Positions 10,924 to 22,665 are shown, counted from the stretch's first letter. The stretch: 64,000 bases of DNA from Parasponia andersonii (GCA_002914805.1 JXTB01000026.1:1098129-1162128); one strand, 5' to 3'. The notes: generated by a model not told the origin, from the letters alone. Program-made: numbers and translations.

Positions 10924-11974
10924 AAGTCTAAATTGAAATAATAGATTGTATATGAGAAATTATAGTTAATTTAAATTTCTATGGTTAAAATATATCCAAA
11001 CTAAATTAGTACTTATTCGAATTATATCAAAATATATAACTCAAAAGTTATAATTGACATTTACCTAACTTATATTTGTCTTTCTTAGACTTTTAAGGAT
11101 TTTCTATTGGATGTGAGTTTTGTCTTAAATTTTTAATATCTTTGAACCCTTTGGTCAAAATTTATTAATTTTATAACTTTTTTGTTTTAAAAAAAATTAA
11201 AAATTAAAGTAATATTTATGATATATATTATTTTTACCTAGAAAATATCTTAATTTTAATTTTTTTCTATCTTTTTTTACATTTATTCTATTAAAATTAT
11301 ACCCAAAAGAATTAAAATAAATTTAGTTTAAGTACATTTTTTTGCAAATTAGTTATTTTTTTTGATTGTGCATGTTGTGCCACGTGACATGCTTATGCTT
11401 ATGCCTGTGATGTGTAGTCCAAGCATACTTACTTATCGTGTCATGTTGACCCGAGCACGGTTACTTATTGTGTCGTACCATGATGCGCTGGTTTATAATC
11501 GTGTCGTATCCGTGATGGCCCATGAGTATCGGCTGATTTTGATACCACTAAGTGAAATGAGGAGACTGTTATTTTGTCATTTTTGTTAGGGAAAAAAAAG
11601 TTGTACTATGTGACATTTTCCTTAATTTTTTTAAGTGAAATTTACGTTCAGTAATAGGTTTTTCCCCTTATATTTCACCAATTTTTTTTTCTTTTCATTT
11701 AAATGACTTTATACCCATTTTTGAGGTTCTAATCTACATAATTAATAGCTAAAGCTTGTAACAATAACAACACCCACATTTGTTAATGTGAGATAAAGTA
11801 AATCTCATATTGCAGCTTGAACCGCATTATTATTTATTTATTCTATTCAAAACTCACCCTAAATCATCATGCAATTTAGGATAGAATCTTATAAACCATG
11901 TCAGTGAACACGAACGAGCATCGAGCCATCCATACAATACAAAAGGACATTCTAATGTCCATTGTGGAGTATTA
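10924..11974. other. AT-rich spacer between two retrotransposons
   Basis: No gene recognised. The interval 11360-11590 is less AT-rich and contains words such as GTGTCATGTTGACCCGAGCA and ATCGTGTCGTATCCG, similar to hAT subterminal repeats elsewhere in this window, so it is probably an old hAT fragment. A short dyad, GGACATT-CT-AATGTCC, lies near 11945-11960. Confidence 0.4.
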
Positions 11975-12623
11975 CGTCACAACACTAGTCTCAAACTAGA
12001 CAATCATGCGGTACTTAGCACAGTTTGTTGCACTAAGTCAACTTACCAACACTCAAAAAAGGGACTTAGAGTAAGCTTTTTGAGACAAAGTGGCAAATGA
12101 TAAGAGAGTTTGAGTGAATGAAAGCTTTATATTACTCTTAGAATACTTACAACTCTCAAAAATAAACTCGAGGGGTCTTTTATATAGGCAAAGTCTAGTT
12201 TAAACTAACCAAGAGCTATGATCGTGTCACATAGCAGGATCTTACAAAGAATCTAGAATCTTCCCAAATAAAATAGTAATATCTACAAAGATATTTACAT
12301 AGAGAAATCTAGAACAAGTATGGCCTAGATCTTTCTAGGAGGTTCACCCACCATCTTGGTTCTTCTAAGTCATTCTAGGAGCTTTTAGGACTGTCCTAAC
12401 CCATCTAACACTATACGACCTTGTTTAGAGCCTTCTAGGACCTAGTAGTATCATCTAGAGTCTTCTAGTATGGCAAAGATCTCTCTTTATCATTTTAGAA
12501 GTATCCACCATATTCTAGGACCTTTTCCTATCCTTTTAGGTGAGCAGTATAGATAGAGGATCTTAGAGCCATGGGGCAGCAACATTTGGATTTTGGGGAG
12601 CCAAATGAGCAGTGCGTAACACA
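11975..12623 (-). repeat. Left LTR (3' LTR of the minus-strand element)
   Basis: 649 bases. Shared blocks with the right LTR include GTGGCAAATGATAAGAGA, TATTACTCTTAGAATA and AGTATGGCCTA. About 58 bases near 12000-12058 are absent from the other LTR. On the minus strand CCTATATAAAA (12178-12188) is a likely TATA box. Confidence 0.9.
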
Positions 12624-12634
12624 TTCCCCTACTC
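12624..12634 (-). other. Polypurine tract
   Basis: On the minus strand this reads GAGTAGGGGAA and abuts the TGTGTTACG start of the 3' LTR. Confidence 0.8.
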
Positions 12635-12639
12635 AAGTT

Positions 12640-13022
12640 CGCAATGTCTCTGTCATGCCATCAACTTTGAACTGCTCGATATGGTCTTTGAATTACTATA
12701 AGGTATACTTATGCTCCCAGTTAGTCTCGACCTCAGGCAATTTCTTCTATTTTACTAGGTATTCTTGATAATTCGGTACACTAAGTCGGTAGATCAAGTG
12801 ATCGGCCACAATATACTTTACCTCTTTATCAAAAGAGGTTACCACTATAGTAGGAACCCTTTTGGACTCGCCGCTTGAAGGGTCTTCCTCGTCTCCATGG
12901 TAGGGTTTTAGTATGCTAACATAAAAGATAAGGAAAATCTTTAACTTGGCAGGGAGTTGAAGCTTATAGAAGACCTTACCTACATACTTGAGAACCAAAA
13001 ATGGACCTTCGTACTTGTGCAT
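12640..13022 (-). pseudogene. Integrase C-terminus and chromodomain pseudogene
   Basis: The minus strand reads HKYEGPFLVLKYVGKVFYKL and FYVSILKPYHGDEED (integrase C-terminal barrel), then EVKYIVADHLIYRLSVPNYQEYLVK. After a stop come KKLPEVETNWEHKYTL and FKDHIEQF. The second part fits a canonical chromodomain (aromatic cage region, YLVKW..LP..E.TWE), but the Trp after YLVK is replaced by a stop. This is the C-terminal end of the polyprotein, just before the purine tract. Confidence 0.8.
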
Positions 13023-13093
13023 AACCCTTTATGCACCTTCTTTAAGGTTTTGAATTATTAGGGTAGCAGCTTGACCAGGACTAAATTCCCCTC

Positions 13094-13985
13094 TTAGTAT
13101 TCAACGTGCCTCCTCTTTTTGTTAACATACTTCTTTATTCTTTTAGAATCTTTGTTCAAATAGGCCCTAGCCAACTCCGCTTGTTCCTGCCATACCTTAG
13201 TAAATTTGAACTCCACTGGACTTTTCCCATTGTAACTTGTCGCTAAGGTATGTGGAGTCATAGGTTGTTGACCCATAACTATTACAAAGGGGTTTTTACC
13301 CATGGACTCATTTCTTTGGAGGTTAAAGGAAAATTGGGCTACATCAAGTAGTTTTGCCCAATTCTTTTGATTGGCACTCACAAAATGCCTCAAGTATAAT
13401 TCCAACAAGGCGTTCACCCTCTCCGTATGGCCATCACTTTGGGAGGTGAAAGCTAGTAGAAAAGTTCAAGTCTAAACCCATCAACTTGAACAATTCTATC
13501 CAAAACCTTCTAGTAAATCATGGGTCACAATCACTTACAATATTTGACGGGACTCTCTGGAGCTTCACAATGTACTTCATAAAGAGCCATGTGGTCTTAT
13601 CGTGGGGACAATCGGGTAAAGGAAGTATAAAGGTGTCATACTTGCTAAAGCGATCAACTACCACTATAATGCTGTTAAAGCCCTCCTACTTAGGCAGGTA
13701 AGTGATAAAATCTATAGAAACACTTTCCCACAGCCTCTCAGAGATGGGGAAAGGTTCCAACAATCTGTCGAATGAATGTTGTTCCACCTTGACTTGTTGG
13801 CACATAAGATAAGTTTATACATAGGTCTTGATATCATTTCTCAGTTGAGGTCAATAGTAGATAGCTTTGATAAGAGCAAGAGTGCATTTCTGACCTAGGT
13901 GACCAGCACACAAAGAATCGTGGTACTCTTTAATAAGCTCTTTCCTTAAGTTTCTCCACTTAGGCATATAGAGTCGATTGCCTTT
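13094..13985 (-). pseudogene. Integrase core pseudogene
   Basis: On the minus strand the zinc region reads EYHDSLCAGHLGQKCT and LMCQQVK, with one Cys of the second pair apparently changed to Tyr. The core shows SVSIDFITYLPK (first Asp), NIVSDCDPRF (second Asp) and SDGHTERVNALLELYLRHF (Glu). A one-base shift lies just before the SDGHTER block. The open part 13094-13417 continues with NWAKLLDVAQFSFNLQRN and MGQQPMTPHTL. The catalytic triad can be located but no single frame joins it. Confidence 0.85.
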
Positions 13986-13988
13986 GGC

Positions 13989-15366
13989 TTAGAGAAGTCT
14001 GCTGCTCAACCAAAAGCGTCTCGTCTTTTTTTCCTTCACTAGAGGTAGCAGGCTCTTTACAAAAACATCGTGTTTTAGCCTTTCCTTGATTTTCTCCATC
14101 AAGGTGTTATCGGGCCTGCTTAAGGTGGCCAGTTCTGCCTTTCTACTTAGGGCATCCGTCACCACATTGGCTTTCCCAGGATTGTATTCAAGCCTATAGT
14201 CGAATTCTACCAAGAAGTCTTGCCACCTAGCTTGCTTAGGACTCAATTTTTTTTGAGTTTGAAAGTAGTTTATAGCTATGTTGTCGATTATGATCATAAA
14301 GTGAGTACCTAACAAGTAGTGCTGCAATACCCTTAGGCAATGGATGATAGCAATCATCTCTTTTTCTTACACTATATAGCGTCTCTCGGTGTAATTGAGC
14401 TTACGGCTTTCATAAGTAATGGGACGCCATTCTTTCACTAGTACTTCGCCAATAGTAAAGTTAGAGACATTCGTGTGAAGCTCATATGCCTTAGAGTGGT
14501 CAGGAAAACTTAGAACCAGCTCTTCACTTACTGCCTTCTTTAAGTCTTCGAATGAGACTTGATACTCAGTTGTCCACTCCCAAAACTTGTTCTTCTTAAG
14601 CATGTTAGTAAGTGGCGCTACTCTTGTTGAGTAGGACTTGATGAATCGCCTATAATAGTTCACAAGTCCGAGGAAATATCTCAGCTCTGGCACATTAGTA
14701 GGAGGTTCCTACTCTTGGATGGCTTGCACCTTGGCTTCATCCATTATAAGTTTTCCATCATTTATCTTATGCCCTAGGAACACCACTTCATCTTGGGAAA
14801 AAAAGCATTTCTCCTTTTTAATGAATAGTTGGTTCTCTCTCAATATCTCGAACACATTCCTCAAATGTTCTATGTGCTCTTCCATGGTCTTACTATAGAT
14901 GACTATATCATCAAGATAGACTACCATGAACCGATAAAGGTAGGTGTGGAATAGTTTATTCATAAGGGTGTAAAAGGTTACAAGTACATTGGTAAGACTA
15001 AAAGGAAGTGTGACTAAGAATTCTTAAGCACCATACCTTATCACACACATGGTCTTAGGCTCATTCTGCTATGCGTACTTGGTAGTATCCTGAGCACAAA
15101 TCAAGTTTCGAGAAGTATCTAGCGTTCTCAAGTTGATCAAATAAGTTGACAATAAGTGGGATGAGGGACTTGTTCTTCACTGCCACCTTGTTAAGAGCCC
15201 AATAATCAATGCACAACCTTAGTGAGCCATTTTTCTTCTTCTTGAACAATACCAGGGCACTGAAAAAAGCTTTGGAGGGCCTAATGAAACTCGTATCAAG
15301 TAACTCCTTTAGTTGTTTTCGGAGTTCCACTAACTCTGGAGGGGCCATTCGATAGGGACTCATCAC
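13989..15366 (-). pseudogene. Reverse transcriptase and RNase H pseudogene
   Basis: On the minus strand the reverse transcriptase runs from [20 protein letters not shown] through [14 protein letters not shown] and [15 protein letters not shown], then after broken sequence to VVYLDDIVIYSKTMEEHIEH. The YLDD catalytic box is intact, unlike in the first element. The connection reads [18 protein letters not shown]. RNase H follows, but its first catalytic Asp looks replaced ([10 protein letters not shown] where TDAS is usual); the later IIIDNIAINYF and ANVVTDALS segments are present. Stops near 14366, 14708 and 15060 fragment the gene. Confidence 0.88.
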
Positions 15367-16033
15367 GAGGCCTCGTGCCTAGTTCAAGATCGTTTTCATG
15401 ATCCATCTCCCTCCTAGGTAGAAGATTCTTGGGCAGGGCAGTAGGCATCACATCTTGGAATTCATCCAAGACAACTTGCACCTCCATGGGTAAGTCACCT
15501 TGAGGTTCCAACTCTTCATCATTATGTTCCTTTAGGATGGCTAAGTAACTCTCTTCATCCCTTCTCATGTCCTTCTTGAATTGAAATACAGAGAGTATTT
15601 TGTTTCCCATTTTCGTGGACTGCTCCGTTGGTACCACACAAGCTTTTTCACCATCCATGATGCACATAGAGTTGGCAAAAGGAACGGAGAATTCCTGCAC
15701 TGTATCAAGGAACTCCAAACCAAGCACCACCGTAAAGTCGTCCATTGGTACCAATGATAGGTCAAATTGGCCAGCCCATGTACCTAGGCTAGCCTTGACA
15801 CCATAAGCAACCCCATGGATGGAGCGTGCTGCTGAATTTACTGCCTTGAGAGAGCCTCCTCCATTGGACACCGACAAGTCCAACCGCCTAGCTTCCTCAA
15901 TAGAGACAAAATTATGAGATGCACCCGTGTCAACTATGGCTTTAGTGGACTTGCCATTGATTTTTGTATTCACAAATAGTAGGCCCTTAGCTTGTGACTT
16001 AAGGACCGATTGTAAGGTGCTGAGGAGTTGCAA
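15296..16033 (-). pseudogene. Retroelement aspartic protease region with intact active site
   Basis: A 245-codon open stretch. It starts MQLLSTLQSV and carries the active-site motif IVDTGASHNFVS with the catalytic Asp at about residue 35. It continues with the typical DLSLVPMDDFTVVLGLEFLD segment. The end runs into the linker before the reverse transcriptase and overlaps its open stretch in a different frame, so a frameshift lies near 15300-15370. This is the longest open piece of the element. Confidence 0.88.
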
Positions 16034-16095
16034 GGAACCAACACGTGCACCATCATCTTCCCTATCACCTTCTTCTTGGCTTGGCTCGGAGGTAA

Positions 16096-17158
16096 TTAAG
16101 GTATTGAGAGTTTTCTTCTTAGAACACTCACGTGCTCAATATGGCCCATCAAAAAGGAAACACTTGACTCTTGGCTTGGAGAAGTCACGATCTTCCTTCT
16201 CTTTGCCTTTATCCTTGTGCTTGTAGGAGGAATTATATTTGTTCCATTTTCCTTATTTTGTTTGCTCTGCCCCACTCTTTGCTTTACCACCCTTCTCGTC
16301 TTTGACCTTAGAAGGGTTCTTGTTAGTAGAGTAATCAATAAGGCTCTCAGCTATAGCAATAGCATCGGCCAAGTCCTGGACACTACGACGCTTGAGATCT
16401 AACTTGGCCCAATTCTAATTATTATCCATGAATAAAAACAAGGTATCTTTATCTGAAGTGTCAGTGACTTTGAGCAAGAGTATGGTAAACTCTTTCATGT
16501 AGTTTATAACACTGCCAGATTGTTTGAGACGATGAAGCTAACCTCTCACCTCCTCTTCGGCATTCTCGGGGAAGAATTGGCTCTTTAGCTCTATTTTGAA
16601 ATCATCAAAGGTGACTATGGTGTACATCCTTCGTTATATCTCCTTGTGTCTCTGCCTCCACTATAGCATGATGGTATCAGTTAGATACAAGGCAACATTA
16701 TAAATTTTATCGGCGTCATCTATCACACTGGCAGCCTCGAAGTATTACTTGAGTCTCCATAGGAAGTTCTCAACTTCTTGAGCATTTCAAGTACCATTGA
16801 AGGTCTTTGGTTTAGGCATCTCGAACTTTCTTGCCTCTATGGTTGTTGTGGTGGTCACTCTCACGACCACCGCTCGCTTGCACAAAGCAAGATTACTACA
16901 TATCTTATATACTCTAAGTAAAATATTAGTGAGTTCTCTTTGGAAGAGATCTCGTACTTTGGCAATCTCCGAATGAAAAAACTCGATCTCGTGCCTTAAG
17001 TCAGCTTCTAGCCTACTAAGTACATCTTTGATGCCGCTGTGGATCTCTGCATCCTCGGTCTCCAAACCGTCACAACGACCATCTAGATTGTCTACTCGCT
17101 CGCCCAACGTGCCCAAGGTGGACTCTAGTCGGGACACTCTAGCCTCTAAGCTAGTCAT
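16096..17158 (-). pseudogene. Gag pseudogene
   Basis: The open stretch 16787-17158 starts MTSLEARVSRLESTLGTL, a heptad-like N-terminal coiled coil, and ends FEMPKPKTFNGT, the usual entry to the capsid domain. The remaining capsid sequence is readable only in pieces. The zinc-knuckle region near 16125-16165 reads CFLFDGPY, a stop, then AREC: the second Cys and the His of a CCHC knuckle are replaced and a stop is added. Confidence 0.82.
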
Positions 17159-17301
17159 TACTTCCCTCGACTTACCGCGGGTAGCACCCTTCTTCTTTTC
17201 ATCATGCCCACATTAAGAAGCACCAACTTCAACGAGGTTAGGAGTTGCAACTATAATCTTCATATAGACAATAGAACCACTAAGATACAATGAGAAATCT
17301 A

Positions 17302-17313
17302 GCTCTGATACCA
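17302..17313 (-). other. Primer binding site, initiator tRNA-Met type
   Basis: The minus strand reads TGGTATCAGAGC, a full 12-base match to the tRNA-Met primer complement, three bases after the LTR end. Confidence 0.92.
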
Positions 17314-17316
17314 CAC

Positions 17317-17923
17317 TATCACAACCCTAGCCTCAAACTAGAGTCAAGAAATGAATTTAGAGTAATTTTTGAGACAAGGTGGCAAATGATAAGAGAATTT
17401 GAGTGAATAAAAGTATTATATTACTCTTAGAATATTTACAATTCTCAAAAATGAGACTTGTGTTACAAATAAACCTAAGGAATCCTTTATATAGGCAAAG
17501 CCTAGACCACCAAGGGTTATGATCGTGCCACATGACATGATCTTACAAAGAGTCTAGAATCTTGCCAAATAAAATAGTAATATCTATAAAAATATTTATA
17601 TGGAAAAATTTAGAGCAAGTATGGCCTAACTCCTTTCAGGGGGTTCACGCACCATTTTGGCTCTTCTAAGTCATTTTAGGAGTTTTTAGAACCGTCCTAA
17701 CCCATCTAGCACTATTCGTTTTTGTCTAGAGCCTTCTAAGACTTAGTAACACCATCTAGAATCTTCTAGTATGACCAAGACATCTCTTGATCATTTTAGA
17801 AGTATTCATCATGTTTTAGAGTATTCTCCTATCCTCTTGAATGAGCAGTATATATAGAGAATCTTAGAATCATAAGACAATAATATTTAAATTTTAGAGA
17901 GCTGAATGAATGGGAATTTAACA
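17317..17923 (-). repeat. Right LTR (5' LTR of the minus-strand element)
   Basis: 607 bases, starting TATCACAACCC and ending TTTAACA on the plus strand. On the minus strand CCTATATAAA (17486-17495) is the likely TATA box of the element. Its transcription would run away from the glutathione peroxidase gene, whose start codon lies 337 bases to the right. Confidence 0.88.
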
Positions 17924-17953
17924 ATTAACACAACAAACTACCAACCCATTCCT

Positions 17954-18037
17954 TTTAACTCTTTCCGTATAAAATTGTTCACACTTTAATATACCATTTA
18001 ACTCCTTCCATATAAAGCTGTTCACACTTTAATAAAT
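17954..18037 (+). promoter_or_regulatory. 43-bp tandem duplication with two TATA-like boxes, upstream of GPX
   Basis: Units 17954-17996 and 17997-18037 share TTTAACTC.TTCC.TATAAA and TTCACACTTTAATA. Each has a TATAAA (about 17969 and 18012). They lie between the retrotransposon LTR and the GPX start codon, about 250-290 bases upstream of it, so they are the best candidate core promoter. The TATA role is inferred; transcript start data are needed. Confidence 0.55.
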
Positions 18038-18259
18038 AAAATAACTAGTCCAAATCACGTTATTGTACACCAAAGATTACCAAAAAAAAAAAACATAAAT
18101 TAATGAATTATAATATGAAAATGGAAACAAACAAACAAACAAAACGAAATTGTCAACAATGCATTAAATATGCATTCATGTCACGACCATGAAATTGAAA
18201 ATGGAGGATCTCTCAATCAAGGAAAAGTATACAAAAAGGGTATCAAATTCAAGTACGGC

Positions 18260-21200
18260 ATGCATTTGTGGAAATTCACCAATTTGGTCTCTCTTTTCTT
18301 TCTGGGTTTTGCTTTCTTCTACTACTACTACCATCATACTCACCAATTCCCTCTCTCCAATCTCATGGCCGACCATCTGCTGATTACTCCCAGATCCATT
18401 TACGATTTCACTGTTAAGGTTTTTTTTTTTTTCCTGCCCTCAATTAATTTTATTCTTCTTTTTGTTATTTGTTCTATGGTACACCATGTTTGGAAACCGA
18501 GAAAATGAGGGGAAAAAAGAGAGAAAAAGAAATATTTAATTCTGTTAATATTGGAGATTAAAGAAAATGGAGTCCAGGATTTCAATTTCGCTATTGTCTT
18601 CTATTATGTTTTACACTAAAACAATTGAAGCACGAGTCCTTGGCTAGTATTTTTATTTTTTTTAATCTATTTATAACTGTTTTCGGATTGAAATTATATG
18701 TTCAGCTTTTATACCCCTAAATTTATTTGGGTTTCTCTCTTTTATTTTATTTTATATATTTTCTTTCTATTGGTCATATGTGCTCTTATATATCGGTGCT
18801 ATACAAGTTGAAAGCTATTCAATATTTCTTTTTTCTTTTTCCTTCTGAATATATTTTTCATAATTCTTTTCTTTTTTCGTCTAAATGTGTGGCTCATAAT
18901 ATTTTAATTGTTTAATCTAATTTGTAATTCGATTTAATTGCAGGATATTCGTGGAAATGATGTGAGTCTGAGTGAATATAATGGAAAGGTCCTTCTGATT
19001 GTGAATGTTGCTTCAAAATGGTAATAAATTTTATATGTTTTAATGAAATATGAATCAATTGTGTTGTATCATCAAGTCTTATGTCAAATTTGTGTGACAT
19101 TTCCGATATGCTTAACAATTATTTTAACAAGTTTTGCTAACTCAATAAACAAAATAGTATTGACAAAGATGCACAAATCCTTAATATCAATGTCAGAGCA
19201 TCAGATACTTTCTTTTTTATTATTCTTATTATTTTTTTAAAGAAAAAAAAAAGGAGCACCTAATACTTATGCCTCTTTTCTTTTTTGGGTTCAAACTTCA
19301 AGATGATTGAACAAGCAACCCAAATTTCTCAAGGAATAGAGTTTAATCTTAGACGATGGTACCTTATGTTTCTTGTGGCAGTTTGAAACAGTATTGCAGC
19401 AAATCTAACTTTGTATAATTTATTGATGTAATGATCTTTACATAGAGATTCAATTAGCATGGTGTGCTTTAGGTGAACGGTCTCGAAGATCTCTAATTTT
19501 TCAATACATTTTTTCTTCCATGGTTATGCGAAGAGCAGATTACTAGGGATACCATGTGACTTTAATCTTGGTCAGTTAAAGATCCTGGCCTGGAGATGAA
19601 GTGTGCTAGGCCAGATCATCTGTCATAATATATTGGCTCTCACTTAACTTTCCCAGTATACTCTATGGTTCATGATGAAATACCTTGATTTCTACTTCAA
19701 ATTCTATCTTATAGTCCTAGGGAGGTTTGGAGGTTTAGAAATTCAAACCAATTTAAGAACAACATAAAAGTACTAAGGAGTTTGCTTGAATATTTCTTTG
19801 GTCTAGTAGCTTCTAGAAGGCGCAAGAATTCTTGTAAGTATGAGGAAAAATGGAGGAATTTTTATCTTGTCACTGGGTAAATTGCATGAAGGAGGAGAGT
19901 TACATTTTCTAGTATATGAAAAACTCTTTTTTTGAAGTATGTACCAGATATCTTAAGATTAACTTGGTTATTTTTCATTGATAAAACCTTCTGAAGACTT
20001 GATTCTGTTTACTCTTGTAGATTTAGGGAATGGTTTTAAAACTGTTCTAGTGGTATACAAGATAAAAATACTTGGTTATCAATAGTTCTATTGATTCTTT
20101 AACTATCCAATACAAGATATTTCCTGTTTGAAAATTAAAATAAACTTCAAAAGAAAATAGGTTGTATTCCCATCCACCAGCTTGTGAAGAAGTCTCTCAT
20201 GAATGGGTAATCCATTCCAAAATAAATCCCAAGTTGTTTTAGAGCATATTGAGTAAAAACTGCAGTTTAGGTTATAGAAATTGGAATGGTAGTTACAATC
20301 TCTCATGAATAAAACTTCTAAGGAAGATTTATAAACTCAAGCTTAGAAAAAGCACCCCAGTCATGGACTAATTCTCACTAATCATTTGTTAACAGCAATA
20401 ATTATGTTTTCCTCCAAATGTTTCTTAGGTGTTCAACTTGATTCAAAGTTTTATTGGCTCATTCTCTGAAGTTGTTTAACTTCATTTTGTTTTCATTGTT
20501 TTGCAGTGGTTTAACACAAACAAACTACAAGGAATTGAATGTTCTTTACGAGAAGTACAAAAACAAAGGTTCAAAACTCATCAATGTTATAAATTTCTTG
20601 ATTTGTGTGTTGTAGGTCGAGAGGTTTGTGTTTGTAACTACTTGTTTGTTGTAGGTTTTGAGATCCTGGCATTTCCTTGCAATCAGTTTGCAGGACAAGA
20701 ACCAGGAAACAATGAGGAGATCCAGGAAGTTGTATGCACTAGGTTCAAAGCTGAATTCCCAATCTTTGATAAGGTAACCCTGGTAATTCAAAGGAAAAGT
20801 AGAAGCTTCTCAGGAGTTCAAACTTCATATATTTCTTTTAATTATGCTTATTCTTTGTGAAACAGAATTCTATGCTCGATTTTCCTATCAATAATAGATT
20901 TACTTTTTCCTATGCCAAAAGTATCATGAACACACAAATAGCTACTTCTCAACTCTTTCAACTTTTTTATCCCTTCTTTGGCAAGCACTTATGACGCAGC
21001 TTTATCTCTTAACGTCATATACTAAAGATGCAGCAATCAATTTCTAGCTTATCATCTGAGCTGATTCTGCAATTATTTATTCCTAGAATCTTGAAATTGT
21101 TTTGATGAATTAATTGCATAAAGCAGAATTCTTATCGTTTATGTGGTTATTTCAGATTGAGGTGAATGGGAAGGAAGCAGCTCCCCTTTACAAATTCCTG

Positions 21201-21457
21201 AAATCACAGAAAGGGGGGATCTTTGGAGATGGAATTAAGTGGAACTTCACAAAGTTTTTGGTAAATAAAGAGGGAAAGGTTGTGGAGAGATATGCTCCTA
21301 CTACATCTCCTCTCAAGATTGAGGTCAGAGAAAACTTTATCCCATTCGGTAAAGTTAGACTCTAAGGAAGGCTATTAGTGACATCTAACTCTCTCTCTCT
21401 CGCTCTTTTTTCTTTTTAATGCAGAAAGACATTCAGAATCTATTGGAGTCTTCCTGA
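18260..21457 (+). CDS. Glutathione peroxidase, membrane-anchored GPX3-like, six exons
   Basis: Exons: 18260-18418, 18944-19020, 20507-20568, 20655-20773, 21156-21323, 21425-21457. All introns are GT-AG, and the 618 coding bases give 205 residues. Plant GPX proteins are thioredoxin-dependent peroxidases that reduce hydrogen peroxide and lipid hydroperoxides. The signatures NVASKCG (peroxidatic Cys79), LAFPCNQF (Cys108) and the resolving Cys127 in [11 protein letters not shown] are present, with Gln114, Trp168 and Asn169 (KWNFTKF) completing the usual active-site tetrad. Residues 1-35 have a hydrophobic stretch ([16 protein letters not shown]), a likely signal anchor as in Arabidopsis GPX3; membrane placement is inferred. 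Met36 ([10 protein letters not shown]) could start a soluble form. An in-frame upstream ATG at 18170 would add 30 residues without a domain, so 18260 is preferred. Confidence 0.93.
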
Positions 21458-22409
21458 GCACCAAGGTTAGTAGTTTTTCATCTATGGATATGAATTTTTT
21501 TATGTGTTTTTTCATTTTCATGCATCTTAAGCATCACAGATGTGCTAGGTTAGCTTTGGTGTATTCTTTTTATTTATTTATCTATTTATTTTACTATTAT
21601 TATTTTTTTTTTTAAAAAAAGGACACAAAACACACACACAGGTAATGCTATTAGCTTGGTTGGGCTTAAAACATCACTTAGTGTTTCAACTTTCTTTGGT
21701 ACTTAACATTGATGTCTCATGTCTGTAATAAGTCCGAAGTGAAAATATAGACATGTTATGGCTGCTTTTATCCTAATTGGGTGATGTCTTTTCGCATTTA
21801 AAACAGTTCAGATTAAGGTAAATGACGGAATATATTCTTTCTTTTGATTAGAAGGGGTATTTAAGATTCTTCTAGTAAAGGTTCTTCCACCTAAAAATTT
21901 ATTCATAATTAGATTTCACTCACTTTCTCACATCTAGAAAGCACATCAAGCATATTTTACAAGCTTTATAGCGTATGTGGGAATCTCTTTCTCTCTCTCA
22001 ACAGTTTTTGTATATTCTACTAAAAATGAAATTTGTAGTGTCTAAAGTTCCGCTAAGTAGGCCTTTGTTTATTTTATTTTTTTGTTGGGAAAGATTGTCC
22101 AGAAATAAATTTTGAAAACCACAAGGAATGATGCCAAAGATGTTCCAAACGTATTTCATGTTTTTAATGGTTCTTGGCAAAATACAGTGTGTTTTAAACA
22201 GCCCTCTCAATAGTTTTTTTGTTGAATACCTTTTTAAGTTTTAATTTTATTATGAAGTCAAAAATACCTATAATACTTATACTATCAAGGGTTCAAATCT
22301 AGCTAAATAGGGATCGAGTTGCTAGACATCTTGTTTAGTGCCACTTGACACTCTTGTCCAGAGCTCCTAACACCTATCTAGTAGACACTATTCATATATG
22401 CATATAGGC

Positions 22410-22614
22410 ACCAATCCAATAGTTTTTTTTTTTTTTACTTATATATAAGTATCATTTTGACCAATTAAAATTTACCATGCACATTTTTTTATAGTAAAAA
22501 GTCAGAGAAAGAAATAGTATTAATGATGCACGTTTATTTATGCATATCATTACTATCAAACAGCTAAAAAAAGTACATATACATAGGTTAAAAAAAAAAT
22601 ACGTATTGGATTGA
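22410..22614. mobile_element. MITE family A, copy 1
   Basis: About 205 bases with inverted ends: CCAATCCAATAGTTTTTTTT on the left and ACGTATTGGATTG on the right. Internal landmarks shared with the other copies are TTGACCAATTAAAATTTACC, GTAAAAAGTCAGA and ATACATAGGTTAAAAAA. A (TA)n tract follows at 22620-22662. Confidence 0.7.
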
Positions 22615-22619
22615 TAATC

Positions 22620-22662
<43 letters not shown>
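22620..22662. repeat. (TA)n microsatellite
   Basis: Nearly pure TA dinucleotide run with one CA interruption, next to MITE copy 1. Confidence 0.95.

Positions 22663-22665
<3 letters not shown>

Larger units (their letters stand above)
11975..17923 (-). mobile_element. Second Ty3/Gypsy chromovirus, reverse orientation, defective
   Basis: The left and right LTRs (11975-12623 and 17317-17923) enclose an internal region whose domains read leftwards: gag, protease, reverse transcriptase, RNase H, integrase, chromodomain. The tRNA-Met primer site (17302-17313) and purine tract (12624-12634) are in the expected places on the minus strand. Flanks share ATTA (left 11971-11974, right 17924-17927), a likely remnant of the target duplication. 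The LTRs differ more than those of the first element and contain indels, so this insertion looks older. The chromodomain style (YIVADHLIYR, VPNYQEYLVK) recalls the Galadriel group, tentatively. Stops and frameshifts occur in every domain. Confidence 0.92.
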
